Shown here: positions 36,301-51,300 of the stretch, one piece after another
How the letters are laid out: each line of letters begins with the position of its first letter
Numbering within the stretch: position 1 is the first letter of the stretch
Assembly (NCBI GenBank): GCA_949130485.1
Contig: OX422183.1
Coordinates: 25,187,316-25,251,315, forward strand
Source of the DNA: Agelas oroides
Lineage: Eukaryota; Porifera; Demospongiae; Agelasida; Agelasidae
Direction: 5' to 3'
DNA length: 64,000 bases
Notes under the pieces: model-generated
What the model saw: the letters and a program-made list of their open reading frames with translations, nothing else
The model's database searches: none
Told to the model about the DNA's origin: nothing
Position numbers and translations under genes: made by a program

Positions 36301-39300
36301 GATGAACTTCCCTTAATGTAAGGTTGGTCTGGGTACATGGTATGTTGTTCTCTACAGGTGACTTTGGGGGACAAGTCCTAGGCAGGGCTCCTTGGGGGAG
36401 TAGGAAGAAGGGTCTCCCCCAGGGAGGATTATACCCAAGGCTACTTTAATTAGGTTTAACTGAAGCTGTTAATGCAGGGGAAGGGCCATACCCAGCCAAA
36501 GTCCACACCAAACTTGGATTATGCAGTTTGGCGGTGGATTGCATGGAGCAGGCCATCGAAAGCTGAGTTATGGTGACTTCAGCAGGTGAGCGGACTGTAG
36601 GTTAAGACCAATAGTTTCAATAAACTCACAAGTTTGGTAATTTGTAACTTCACTGAGTAGTGAAAAGAACGGGAGAAATGGTGTACTGACGTAAAATGAT
36701 TTGTTTGATTCTCCACCTTAGAACGCTGCAGAACTGAACCATATTGGCTGAGTTTGTATACCTTCTAAACATGGCACACAGCTGGAAAAAAACTACCCTA
36801 TAACAACTGTGTATCAATTTTTGTCAGGTATGTGGTAGTACCAGAGATACTCACCACAGGCTGTTTCAGCATATACAAACTTGGGGGAAAGGGCATTTGC
36901 CCAAAGTGGTGCATTATCGCGAGTTTATGGTGCATGAGGACAGTTGACTCAGACTTCCAAAGAGCCACACGCTGCTGGTGATAACCTACTTCACTAGCTT
37001 GTACTGAGGGAGTCAGTGCACAAGTACCATAGAGTACTATTATTTTGTGACAACGAAAATGCATTGTGGGCCAATGGCATTTCAGGTAACAGAAGTCCAA
37101 CCGTTCTTTTGTGGGCTGTTTTCTACGTCAACGAAAAATGATTTCTGCCTTTGTGGTAGAAGTGAACATAGGAATCCATAACTTTCGCAGCTTCCATGCA
37201 TTTCAACCTTAGATCAGTATCTATACAAGTAGAATGGATTGAAGAATCACTCTGTAAGCCAACTATAAAAAAATAATAAATTGGTTGCCATGATCTCAAA
37301 TATGAGCATATGGGAGAGCAATGCCATGTTGCTCTATTACATCTCTCTGAATGTTAGTAAAATGATGCAGAATTCCCTAAAAAGATGGAGTACTTCTACT
37401 GTGACCATTGGGTTCTTCAACACCATGATTTACCTGTATTCTCGTAATATGTATCACCAGCTGGATAATATAAACTTGACAAACAGTGAAAGAAATCTGA
37501 GATCAACACTTGCCTTTTCAAGTTGACAGATGTGAAGCAATGTGTCTCAAGCACTTACCACCCACAAACCAACAGCCATGATAAGCATTTCAACCAAACA
37601 ATGACTGTCGGCCCAACCAAATATTGGATTCCTGAACTGCTCCTGACAGATGAAGACCGAATATGCATTTCTTCTTGGCCGGAAAGCACTCACTGATGCG
37701 CACATCAATGCAGCCCAATAACTACTTTCTCAACAGTTACTGAGCTTAGCTGGTCTGCAGTCAAGTTGCCTTCACAAGGCATTCACTTTGTGAAATTACT
37801 TCACAAAGCATCCAGATACACAACACTGGGAGCTTTCACTGGGCAGCAAGAACATCCATCCAGTTACCACATTCCTGCCAGGCTAAACTGTTTGACAGCA
37901 AGAGTTCAGGTTCTATTCATTCTTCTCTGCAAACACAAATCGCCCAAATATATGGCCAAGTAAACAAAGGAAGAATTGTGTGGAAGTCAACCTCGTGCAG
38001 CAGCAACACAGAGGGGTTGACTGTGGTCTGTTCGCCATTGCATTTGCGACAGAACTGGCTTATGGGAATGATAAGGTTGGTGTCAGCTATGCAAAAAGTG
38101 CAATGAGGGATCACTTCTTCCTATGCCTTTAGTATAAGAAAATTTTTCCACTTGCCAGAACACCAGCTACAACACTACCTGAACAGTGGTTTTGCCAGTG
38201 TTGCAAAACTTCCTGTATTGACTCTTAGCTTTGTACGTGTCTAATTATAATATATTTTCTTTAAGGGTGGTCGGAACTAATTCGGGGCGCGCGCACAGCC
38301 GGTTGCTAGGGGGTTGTATCTCGGGAATAAAAACGCTTATAAACGCACAGCCTGCTGCAACTTAGCGTCCATATGGACTACTAAACACACGTACAAGTTT
38401 ATGAATCTATCTTGTCCACAAGCTGAACAGTGGAGCGGCTAAATTCAGACCTATTTGTTGATAAAACTTTCGAACGGAGTAACTTACTAACTTGGAACAT
38501 CGTCTACAGAGCTGTTATTACGAGAGGAATTCAATGACAAAACGCTTTTCATCGTAAGACAAACAGAAGCACGCGCTTCACCGTTTTCACGGGCTAGCAG
38601 CATATAATGCTTGGCTTTTCAGCGCGTATTTCGCGAAAAACGTTCTGTTACGGTCAAGTCCACTCCCCCAGGATGTCGCAAAACAAACTAAAGTTCAATT
38701 CCGGTGAACACAGGCTAAGTTTTACACAGTTATGTAAACCGCACCCAGCTGCTCTTTGAGAAAGAACCGCCTCTTGTGTACAGTAATCCAGCCTCCTTGC
38801 TGCAGTGTCGCACCTGAGGCTACCAGTAAGTGGATTGGGGTCATCAAAATAATTGCCCAGGTTGTTTTATGACAACAGCTTTTTGCATTCTTTTGCATCT
38901 GCACGGTTGTTAGTTCCGACATCATTGTAGTTTCATTGTTTAACAGTGGTTTCGTCAGTATTTTATACGTACATACAGTCACTGTATTCGTTCACGAGAC
39001 TACTTGGAAGACCGCCTGAGAAAATACGCTAGGACTTCCACTCCACCAGAGTAAATATCCTAGGAATTACGCTAGGATGAGAGTTCCTATAAATGGGGGA
39101 GCTCTCACCCTGGGGTAGGAGCTTCTGTCCTAAGACAGAAACTCTGAGGGGAGAACTATTCTTAGGATGGAAGCTTTCCCAAGTGCAGCGGTGGTTGTTA
39201 ACTGGTAACCTACACCTTCTCCCCCCTTCCTTGTCTAGGTTCATGGCGTTGTGTCTTGCTGGTGTTTAGGGAGGCACCAAGTGGCGGCCTCAATACTGTG

Positions 39301-42300
39301 GCCCCGGTGGTCACTTGCCAGTCAGGAAAGGGTGCATCCACTATCCCTTAAATTGGTTCCAATAGCCTCCTAGATCACTGGTGCAGTGCCAGGCTTTGCG
39401 ATGGTACCACCAAAGCTTATCCAAAAGATCATCGGTGGGGAATATGTGGATATAAGTGCTTGAAATATGAAGATGGGACTAGGCCCAAGATAGATGCTGC
39501 CAGAGTAAACATCCAAGGAGGGTCATGATAACAGACTTTCACATCTGGACTGAGTGCTATGCCACAATGTGGCGGCAATCCTGGTAGCACAGTACCTGGA
39601 CAAAGCCCTTCATGCTTGCTTGTATACATCATAAGCTTCAGTTAGCCAACTACTTGGAGCCATTTTTTCTCTATTCTTCCAGTGCTCACAATCCTCAAGG
39701 AAGCCAGGTATGCATACAAGTTTCTGGAGTGAATTTACAATGTTGTAGCATACATATCACCTTTTGGGCCACAAGTTTGTGCCTTCGCCCTAGATTGAGT
39801 CTTTCCATCAGTTCTGCTCCACAGTTTCTCCAGTTGTACATGTTGAGGGTGGTTTTGAAATTCAAAATCGCTATATTTTGGATTCTCTCCTTTTTGACAT
39901 CTTACTAAACATTCTGATTCAAGTCCCTTATACATAGTTCACTTATGAGTTCTGGAGCTTCAAAGGTTTGCAGAGAGAGTAGTGAGTTCTGGGAAAGGCT
40001 TCACTGAATGACTTTGGCAGGGGGGTATCTTTAGCATGGGAGACCAAGTGCATAGAGAAAAGCTAGGAGGTGTGATATTGCCCAATCAGAGACGTGAAAG
40101 CACAGCTGAAAGAAGGTCAGGATAAAGCAAACTATATATTGTCGTTGTGTGTGCTCACTAGAATCAATGTCAGATTGTGAGCTTGTTGACTCTGCTTCAT
40201 CCCAGATTTCAGGTGCAGAACAACTTTCACCTGACAAAGAAGATGAAGACTCAGGAGATCAAGCTATGGACATCGTCAGCTGAACAGGAGTTAGCAGTAG
40301 CAATGTCTGCCCAGAGGTAGTGGCGCAGAACTAGGTTTATATGCTCTCACTGTAACCAGTCACTTGCCTATACTGCATATTGCCATCACCAACAACTACC
40401 ACACATATATTGACCAGCCTGTGAAGAAGAACAGGACACATCGAACTCAGTATCAGACATTTTTCTGACATTTGACTTTTCTGAAAGGTTAGACTGTCCA
40501 AAAGGCAGCACTGTTCCTAAAAAGTTTTTGTTATGGATTTTGAGCCAAAAGTTTCAAATTGGGGTGGGCTCTTTTTTGTAAGACTTTAGTAAACGTAGTG
40601 TCCATCTGGAGCCAGTAAAACAGCGTGATTGATTAATATCATTGTTATTCGGGCCAAATTGTGAAGACCAAAGAAAAAACACATTGGAAAGATGTGACGG
40701 CAGACATGATGTCTGAAGAAGAAATGGATGGAGGTGAATATATTCTGCATCACCCTAGTTGGAGATCTCCATTTCTTAACAGTTTTCTTACAATACCGGA
40801 GAACCGCTTGATCAAAAAGCATGGAAAGTCACTAGCAAAGCCCCTAGGAGGTACAGAAGTCCCATTGACAGACCTGCTCCTGCTGGTATTCCCTCCTGGA
40901 TGAAAGGCAATGATTGCAACAAAGAGAATGTGTCACCTGAAAATGACAAAAGGGTAGCTTATGACAACAGTGAGGAGCTGTTCCACGGGAGTGACAATGC
41001 CAGAAGTAGTGGTGCTAACACTGTAGTCGTCTGGACTCATGTCAAGCAGTTTGTTATGCTACACTCTTGATTCTACAATCATTGTTATAATATGATTGTG
41101 GTTGATTAGTTGTAAATTCAGTAAGCTAACAGGGAGGGTTCCAAATTCAACAGTATAAGCCTGTTACAAGCACATAGTACTGTTACTATAAGCTTGTCTA
41201 TAACAGCTACAATATAACCTATAATGTCTTCTATAAGCTGTTTTATGTCAGTGTTATTCCCTGTTATATTTCATCCTATAACTGGCATAAAATATTGCTA
41301 TAGTAAAGGTAAAGTCAATATTTTTGGCATATAACACTTCCTTTTCATAGTGCCAGAAAATATTCACCCGAGCAAATTAGAGTTTGGGCCACCATGCTAC
41401 AAATGGGTAAACACGACTCTTATGACAGTCCCCCAGCAAAGCCATTCTTAAGTCTCCAAACACGTCCAAGGATCTGCACATGGAATGAAGAGCAATAACT
41501 GTGGATCACTACAAAGAGGCTCAAGATGCTATTCTTGTGGATAGGAAGAAGTATTGATGACTGGGTACTTCACGTAGCCACAATGACGAATCCATGCATC
41601 CATTTGCGCTATCCCTTAATGGTAACTTCTCTAATACAGTGGCATCATCTTTCAAGTAGGCTTTGATTGACCTAAAAGTTAGCTCAATAGCATTGTAGTC
41701 AGGGCTGTAAGGGGGCAAAAAGATAACCGGAATGCCAGCCTCACAAAAAAGTTTGATTATAAAGTCAACATGTTTGATACTGGAGTCATCCATTACAGCC
41801 ACTGACCCTTTGCTATGACCATTAAAGGGCTGTATGTTTGGAAAGAGAGTTCCACAAATGAAATCAGCGAAGTTTGCTCTGTCTGTTCCAATAGTTAGTT
41901 CCACACCAATTAATCCTTACGAGGTGGAGCCTAGAGGTGGGGCCCCAACCCGTAAACAGAGGAGGATCTCCCAAGCATGTACCCTTCATGTGATCGATAA
42001 GCTTCCACCTCTTGCACTCCTCAAAGATCAGCATGCACTTCACACTTGAGTGGCATGCCCAGACCTTTGGCCAGCACCCTGAATGGCTGGTTTCCAGTTT
42101 ATGCGCCAGGGTCTGGAGTTGGGTAGGATAGGGTTAGCCTCTTCAGTAAGGTGAGTTGAATGGGAATCAGCCCACAGGCTAGTGGGTATAAAAAAACTGA
42201 CTTGGTAAGGTGAGATAACTGATGACAGCTTTGATTTTCCAGAAGAGGTGGAAAAAGCACACAACACTCTGAACGACACCATATCACCGTAATCATGGTG

Positions 42301-45300
42301 TAGCTCACGGTGCGCACCACATTAGCTACGTCCGTCTACGCAAAGATGCCTTGTAGTAACCTTCAGTGAAGTATTACACAAAGTTTCTTAGCTCAGATAT
42401 GCATAGTGCTTGAAGCTGTGCTTCTCAAACTCCACACGAACCTCGCTCCAGGGTGGGGGCTCATTCGAGTAAACATTGACCGTATACAGGAAACTGGGCC
42501 AAAAGTAAGGGGTAGGCACTCTTTCATGAGTGGGCGCTCTTTCTCAAGACTATGGTATATAAGGCATGAATGAAGGGTGGCAATGGGTGCTTTTGAGAAC
42601 TTTGCAGACATTTTGAGGTGCTGAAGCCTTCATCTTGCACCATAGTGGCATGGTGTTGTACCTTAATTCACCATTGTCGTCATTTTGCTTCACTTCGTTA
42701 TTTCTTTTCTTTGTTTCCTTTGTTTTGCAAAGTGCTGATGGCCCCTCAGACTCTACTTCTCCAAGCTTCTGACTTTTCACTCCACTCTTTCTGTTCGCTG
42801 CTGTGCTTCTTCGCTCTTCTCACAGAGAAAAGCAAAGAAGCACAGGTGAACACACTGATTCATTGTATGGGAGACCATGCTGATGATATTCTGCCCTCGT
42901 TTAAACTGTCTGAGGAAGACTCCGAGAAATACAAAGTTGTCAAGGACAAATTCAAAGGACATTTCGTGAAACGCCGAAATGTAATTTACGAGCAAGCGAA
43001 ATTCAACACTCAAAAACAGGAACGGGGCAAACCTGTCGATGTTTTCATCACCATACTGTACACACTTGCAGAACACTGTAACTAAGGAACATTACACGAC
43101 AAGATGATTCGCAATAGAATTGTTGTTGGGATCAGAGACTCCTTTCTTTCAGAGAAACACGACGCAGAGTTGACTTTCTCTACAGCAGTTGCGAAGGACC
43201 GCCAGGCAGAGGAAGTGAAGAAACAGCAACCCCTCCTGCACGGAGAGATAGCTGCTACAGGAAAAAGAAAACTGATATCGCTGTAGGAGCAGTCCTGCAA
43301 ACAAGAGCCCAAACGTGCACCACATAACCAGAACTCTCAACCTTCTACCTGCACTAGGTGTGGGAGGACTCCACCTCATGATCGTCAACAAGAGACGCTG
43401 TCTGCCGCAAGTTTCAAAGCACGGACACTTTTAAGTTGTCTGTCGTTCAACAGCTAAAGTTGGAAAAGTCCATGATGACCCACGCAAATTTCTTGGGGAT
43501 GTGGACACATGGGACACTTGTGAGCAACTTTTGGAGATTGTCCCTACTGCTCAATGTCGTATTGATTGAGTTCGACGTCGAGACAGGAGCAGAGGCCTCC
43601 GTGATATCAGAAACTCAACACCAGAAGATTGGAAGTTCATTTCTTTCTCCACCGGGCAAGACTGAGAAGCCCTAGCATGCAGCTACTCTCTTCCTGTGAC
43701 CGGGTGTTTCTCGGCATTTGCTTGGCTGTCCAGCCATCGATGCACTAAGACTAGCAGTGCAGGTTGGAGCCATATTTGATGGAGACACGAGCCCAGTTTA
43801 GCTTTTCCCACAGTTGTTCCAGGGACTTAGTAAGCTGGAAGGAGAGTATGAGATCAAACTCAGACCAGACTCCAAGTCATTCACTATTTCAGTTCCAAGA
43901 CAAGTTGCTGTTCCCTCATGGGAAACGTTCGTGCTGAGTTGGAGAGAATGGAGCGACTGGGAGTTATAGCCAAGGTCGAGGTTCCTACGGATTTATGTGC
44001 GGGGATGGTAGTAGTTCAACACCCAAACACTCCCAACGGAGATTGTCTACCCTACTCGATGGGATAGAAGGAGTGGTGTGTATGATGGACGATGTTCTAG
44101 TATATGTAGAAAGAGATCAGGACGAACACAATGATCGTCTACTCAAAGTTCCACAGCATTTGAAAGCAGCTGGTCTCACACTCAACAAAGAGAAGTGTAA
44201 ATTCTCTCAGAAACAGGTCCAATTTCTTGGTCAGATGGTGGACAAGTTGGGAGTCCGCCCGGATCCAGCCAAAGTCAAGGCGATCCAAGAGGTGTTTCGT
44301 TACCAGAGCAACCGACTCAACAGACTCATGAAGTAAGTGTACCTCTAGATACTGGTATGGAGCGAACTGAGACTTCATCCCGTAAGAATAGCCAAACTAC
44401 TCCACTACCAGCACATTACGATCCAAGTTAGACATAACAGACTTCAGAAGGGAGATGTAGTGTTAAGTATTATTTGTGCAATGTTATGTGCATTGTGCAT
44501 GCATTGGTGCATGCGCACTTGACTGTGTGATTATGCTATGTATGTGTGTGCAAATTATACAGACATCTAAGATTGCTGTCAACTTTAGGCTCTGTTACAA
44601 TCCGTTCCAAAATCCATTATTACAGCCGACCAAGCACAACAATACACACTGTAGGACCATGGTTCTAACTGAATTCTATTCGAATTCGAAATGTCTCAGC
44701 AAGCATATGAATATTTGTTCATTCTCTTCAAACTAATTTACCTATACTGTACATTAAATGTACTAGTGCATCATAGAAAAAAAACGCAGATGTATTTATA
44801 CATCATGCATTATCTAGAGAACTATAGAATGCACCAACACCAGGCATGTACCAACATGTAGCTACGAAACTATTAGCCATGCCCCTAAGCGCTCAAAGCA
44901 GCTACTGTGACAAAATTTGAGTGGAGGGGATCATGAGGCATCGTGTCAATGCTAAAATCCCTCCAAAAGCAGCATCAGGGAAGGCACAGACAATAACATC
45001 TAAAAATAGACACATTGATCTAAGAAGTGATTTTTTCAGACAGTCATTTTATCGTTTCTAATGTCCACAGGGAACACTGTGCAGATTTCATTTTCAGTAC
45101 ACAGGCTACCGCAGTTCTCCACTACAGTCACGTGGTATCACCAAGTGTTTACGCAATTTCTCTCTGTGTAAACCTGTTGTTTCCTACTTAAGCCAAAAAT
45201 GAACATTTTGATTGCGGGTCATCACAACATTTTCATTTACAGTCTGACATCACTACTAAGGAGCACATACCTTTGTACAACTTCCTTGAACAGCAAAGCC

Positions 45301-48300
45301 CAATGCTCATCTATGAGTTCAGCATGGCTAGTGTAACTCATGAGGTAGTCTGAAAGGAACTGCAGTTGCAATTGTAGAAAAATTTTTGCACATGCAGATG
45401 TTCAACAAGAACAAAGTACAACTACTCAACCAGTGTGCATTACAGACACCTGCAAATATTTAAATATAGTAAAAAAATGTTTCTCAATATGCACAATGTG
45501 TATGTGATACATACATGAACATGCTTATTTGCAATAATATATATAGAAAGTTGAACAGACTTACTTCATTGCTCCAGATATAGAACTCTTTGTACAGTGG
45601 GTAGAAAACAGAAATATTTAGCTTTCCAAACATCTCTCTTGTCTTCTTGATAATCTGTGTAAGAGTTACACCAACATTTCAGGTAAACTGCAATTACACA
45701 TTGACATAGGGCAATCATAATGCTATCTGCTCTATAAACTATATTCTACACTGATTGGACACTCAAGTGGCACTCAAGTGACTAATGCTAGGTGACATGC
45801 CAACATTCTTGGAGTTTTCAATGAGCAATGCAAGAGCTAATTACATACGGACCTTCCAAAAACTAATGTATAAACAGACAAACATAAGTGTGAAAGTGAA
45901 AACCTCCAATAAATAATGCTACAATCGATTAAAGAAGACCACAGCCAAGCACTCAAAAGAGTGAACTGCATGAAACTTCAAGGAGAAAATACAAGGAAGC
46001 AAAAACCCTTTGCCAGGTTGAAAGATGTTGATGATAAATTTACCATGAAGAATTCAGAGTATGTAATATTTTGCCTTGGGTTATTCCACAGCACTTCATT
46101 TCCAGTCACACAGATTTGCTTAGGCTCAGCTGCTCTTAATTTGTGTTGGCACTCATAGTTATGTGTATTTAGCCTGCTTTGCATAGCCTCAGATTGCCTG
46201 CTAGTGATCATGTTCTTCCTGTATATCCCCTTACCTCTACCAAATGAAACACTCTTTGTTCATAGTTGTCTATCTAGCATACATAACTTTGTTCTTCTAG
46301 CCTGGTTTTATTAACTTCTCTCCCTTATGTTGAGTCTGCAGTCCTAATGATATAATTGTCTCATCTCCACATGAAAATAAAATAAGACACTCTTACCTAT
46401 ACAAGTTTCACAGAATCAGCAAAAGCATCAATCAGTACACTCGTTTGAGGCTAAATCAGCAAGTTGGAGGTTTCGACAACAAACAAATACCAAGCTTTAT
46501 GCACATTGTGACATTTCATAACAGTGAAATATTCTACTGTTCATTTTGACACTGTTATCCACTGTTATCTATACGTAGTTAAGGTGGTCTTACATACATA
46601 CCTCTGCTTCAATGTGTGGGCGGCAATCTTTGGCAAATGTGACAGCTTTACTGGATGCCAACAACATTCCCAAGATGCTTTCAGCACCTTTCTTGATTTC
46701 AACAGCTTTCAATAAAAGAGAGAACCACTGCCGACACTCCTCTTTTAAGGCATCACTAGTCCACTGTCTTTGCATGGAAATGAGCCACACAGTATCCAAG
46801 AACTCAACTCCCTTCAGGGAAAAGTGGAAAACGTAACATAACAAATGGTAATACGAAAATCACATTGAAATTTGTACAATAATGTAAATCAGATTACCTC
46901 CTCAACAAATCCTGCCACAGTATGACTGACACTAGCGTCAAACAAACGTTTTTTACTGGGTGTTGAGGTATGTCTAAAAAACAACAAGTGGTCATAGTGT
47001 TCTCTGGGTTCTTTCACAAATGATGAAACAAACTGCTCCTCATCGTGAAGAAACTCCTTGATCTCATATAGGAAGTTCCTGGAGTGGGATATCAGAATGC
47101 ACAAAAGAGAGGTCAGGTCATACATAGATATTAAACCTATACTTAAAGAAAAACTGATATATACAATAACCCCTGATGCTGATATGTACGTATAATAATC
47201 ACTAATGTTAAAAGAATTCTTGCAGTTATGCACACACTCCAACCACTAATAGTCAATTTCTAACCGAATGTGTTGAAGTGGTCGAATCAAATCATGTGGA
47301 AAAAGAAGAGATGACATTCTCATGGCATTCAACTGGAGCTCATCTGGTAACAACAGTAATACACCAAGCTTTACTCCTCTCCCTATACGTTTGATGGTTT
47401 CAATAGTGAGGGTGACAGATGATTTTCCCTAGTAAAAGAGCAAAACAGAAGGAATGAGAACTCATTGGGGCAAGTGTGAGTGAGTATATATCATATATAT
47501 ATATCTGGCATACATTGTTCCGTATGTTTCAGTTTGACACTGTAATTTAACGCAATAGCCACGGGCCACATGCGGATGTAAGTAAGATTTCGTACAACTT
47601 GATTTCTCTGGCAGCCAGCTGGAGTGTGCGCACCAAACGTACAAAGTGTGTTGGCAGCAAGATTGGAATAGGCAGCTGGAGCGTGAGTATCTTCTGTATG
47701 TATACAAGGTCTGACAGTTGCACAGAAAGCGGCAGGATTCTGCTTCATGGCTGATGCGTGGTAACTCCTATCTGCCATTTCTCTAAGATGCCTCAAGTAA
47801 GGACTATGCATGATAACCCAGGCTGTGCTCAGACTTAGCCTACAGTTAGCCAGAGTAGCTGCTTAGGTAGGACAAATGTCTCCATTGTATGGTACCACTC
47901 TATGACAAGCTATTCTCTGCAATCGTGACAGTTTTCTCTAAGCTGTTAATTAAGCACTTTTGCAGACAGTAGAGTGACAAACCTTGACACACCACGGCCC
48001 GAGTGTTGTTATCTGATACTTCACTGGTAAAGCCTTAGCTACATAACAGTGCAATGTATTGCTTGCTCACATTCACCCCACCATGTTCTACATTCGCCTA
48101 GTTTTCACAGTGATTAACTAAACATGTATGCACCTTCCAATTCAGGATGTATTTATTCCACAGTATCTGTGCTGTACTTTGGCTTCCATATGAGTGCATA
48201 CTGAGATCCCACTGACACCTAACAGCAATGGTGACTGCAAGAAAGTCAAAGAATTGGAATAAAACATATCATACAAGCCGGTATGGGCACACAAGATACG

Positions 48301-51300
48301 TATGCAAAGCATGCCAACAACATACTCCAGAGGATCCAGCAGTACACGTTTCTTTTTTGCTTCTTGTCTGACTTCAACACCAATATATGCTCACAAGCTT
48401 CATAAAGGTTCTGAAAAGTACTGACATTCGTTGTTTCATCAGAGTCATCCATCATTTTAAAGTCACCCCTGCACAAGAGGATGAAGGCAACTATTCACAA
48501 CCACAACAATAGTGTTCAGTAAAATCAGCACACCAGGTAGAGGTACAAAAATACAACACACTAACAACATGTAGAAATCTTTCATGGCCGTAATCCACAA
48601 GGGATTATAGAATCAGACATATTATCACATCCGTACTGTTCAAAAAATCCATTTAGCACTTCAGCAACTCTCTCAACTGTCAGTGACTCCACTCTCCCTA
48701 ACACAGTCTCAATAAACTTGTCCAGATCTCCACACTGATAGACTGTATGCCGCCTGTAGTAAAAAATCATTCACCATAAAGCTATTATTTTCCTTTACGT
48801 TCATGCCTTACAAAATGGACAGCTACTACCAAGATTCAAGGAATATAGGCATGGTGTATATATTTATAGTAAGGAGGTTAGCCAGATATATATACAGATA
48901 CAGATATATTTGGGTATGAGGGCAAGATGATTGATACATGCAAGGCACATCCAGTCACGTTCAGGTAGTCACCTCATGCACTATACATTCCTTCCATTCT
49001 ATCGAATACAAAGTGCGTTGACTACCATCCTCGGTACTTTTTGAGGAAGATCACATAATAGGTTTCTAAACAGTATATCTATCATGTTTGTTTTTGATTT
49101 CACTGGCTTGTGAGAACAAAAGCACTGTAAGCATCAATTCTGACAGCATGTTATACACCTACATGAAAATGATATGATTAAGACTGCTTATATACAAGAT
49201 TAAAATAAGTCACAGCTCACAGACACTCAGAAATGTTACTTGATACTACTTCTAGGAGTATAATGAAGTTTCGACTTCATAATGTAGTCATACTATTGGC
49301 AAGATTAAAGGTATTATTCATTCCTTGGTGTCTAATTTACATTTCTCACCTGTGCATACGAGCAACAAGTAGCACATAAAGGGGAAAGTTTTCTTCAAAC
49401 ACTGCAGGGCTACTTTGATTCTTCTGCAACTTCTCTATCATCTTCTTCAGCATGTGTTCTGATACTACTTTCCTATGCGCTTCAGGTAGTGAGTTTGCCT
49501 GCAGCAACGAATTAAGTTTGAAAGATCTGTCTCCGCTAACAGAATATAGGGCAGAACTACTACCATAGTCTTGGAAAAGTGCCCCACTCCCTTCTAGGGT
49601 CAAACTCAACACCCTACTCAGGAGCTATATAGCCTCATGTGTCTAACAGTGAACACTCATGGAGATTTGAGAGGCACAAGGTATATCTGATATATATACA
49701 GCAAATCATGAGGTGGCTTTACATTGATGGACATAGCTAATTTGGCACTAGCTACATCATTGTGGCATGCTGCCATTCAGATCGAGTGTTGAGTGCCAGC
49801 AGGAGACTAGCTTTAAAGACTAGTGGCTCCATTGCAAGCTGTTCATTCAGTATACTTGCCAAAGGGTCAAGGCTTCAAGGGCATTTTACTGCAAACAAAA
49901 TCAATGTGATCAGTTGAGAAGTGCAGAAACATTTGGAGCAGCACCAACCCTCCTCTACTCAGAACAGTTAAGGCAGCCTATGTACATATAAATCATACAC
50001 CCATCAACTTTTTACATAGTAAATTTATCTCATGAACTCATGGCAGTATGAACATGGGGTTTGTAACAAGACAAATGATGTTTCCCAATTCTGTAAATGA
50101 AAACAATTTGTTGTCATGAAAACTAATTAACAGCAGCCGTGCTTGTGTAAACAAACCATTTGTAGCAAAATACAGTGCGGAACTGAAGACGTAGCCTGAC
50201 AGCTAAGCCACTGTAGCCACTATTACTACTGGTCATGGTCTAACAGAAATCAGGTGGCATGAAATAGCAATCCTTTTTACGGCTGCTATATAATTGAAAA
50301 TAGGCAAAAATTGGGGCATATTCTTTCGCAGCACAGCATTAACAGTACAAATGCCACTTGGTTATGACAACTTCAACTCCTCCTGTAAATAGAAAAGCCA
50401 TCAGATCTTGGTTCCAAGGCTGGCGAGTGTTCCACATAAACCGCCAAAGACAATCGGCTATCGTTGCTGGAAATGACTTGAGCTTTACTTCTGCCTTCTG
50501 CTCGCAGAAACACGCAGCTCTCGGTCTCAGTGATATCCCTTCTGAAATTCGGACATACCTACTTCACAATCAGCGCTAAAACAAAGCTATACAGAACAGA
50601 CTAATGGTCAGAGGATAACGATGACAAAGCTAAGAAGCCTACACTCGGCAGTCATTCAATTTCTTATTGCAATATCCTCGCGTACTTCCGTGTTATGAAT
50701 AATAAATTTAAGGCCGCCTTAATTGTTCTGAGTATGGCAACTATGTAATGGGTGCTCTTTCACAAGACTATGGTATTCAAAAGAGAATGGGATCGTCATT
50801 TGCGAAATAAATCAATACCCACAAAAGCAAGAGATTTGTGGTGGCAAAGAGATATGCAAGTACCATGCAGTTCAATGTGGGTTTTGGTCAAGGCTAGTCT
50901 CATACCCAGACCATCTGGGCATGAGACTAGGTCAAAGCAATTTGTGATGAGGACAACTGAAACAGTGGGCCAACCTGTACTATAGTCTGGTACGTCCTAC
51001 TTTCTTAGAAGGAGTACGTAACTCAAGCAATCAACAGCTTACATACCTCACATTCAAACTTGATGAAAACAGACATCACAGACTGAAACGTGACTACATC
51101 TCTGCAAACGCACACCGGCCCTTCCTTTGGGAAAGCATACTTCTCAAAGTCATCCCAGGGACTAAGAAGCCCTCTTAATGATCCTGTACTTGATTGCGAC
51201 TTGCTTGCTGATGGTCTTCCTGCAGATCATGAGAAAACAATAAGAATCTAACTGGCACTGTCTTGAACCACACATTGATGATCTTACTCAGGTCTATTAA

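Larger units (their letters stand above)
19306..45270 (-). other. About 26-kb intron of the RNF213-like gene filled with transposons
   Basis: No exon of the host gene is supported between 19,305 and 45,271. The space holds nested LTR elements A, B and C (19,604-33,235), a LINE fragment, a CCCH-finger gag-like remnant, an integrase/Ulp1 remnant, a probable MITE, a DDE transposase fragment and a decayed gypsy element. Elements A, B, C, the LINE and the gypsy remnant lie on the plus strand, opposite to the gene; the DDE fragment is on the minus strand. The matching splice phase of the flanking exons supports one intron. Other introns of this gene are 70 bp to a few kb. Two separate genes or a misassembly would be the alternatives. 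Confidence 0.6.

Noticed and set aside
36798..37100. 100-codon minus frame
   Set aside because: No domain recognised, no splice context, in transposon debris.
39612..39908. 98-codon plus frame
   Set aside because: No recognisable family; stop-rich surroundings.
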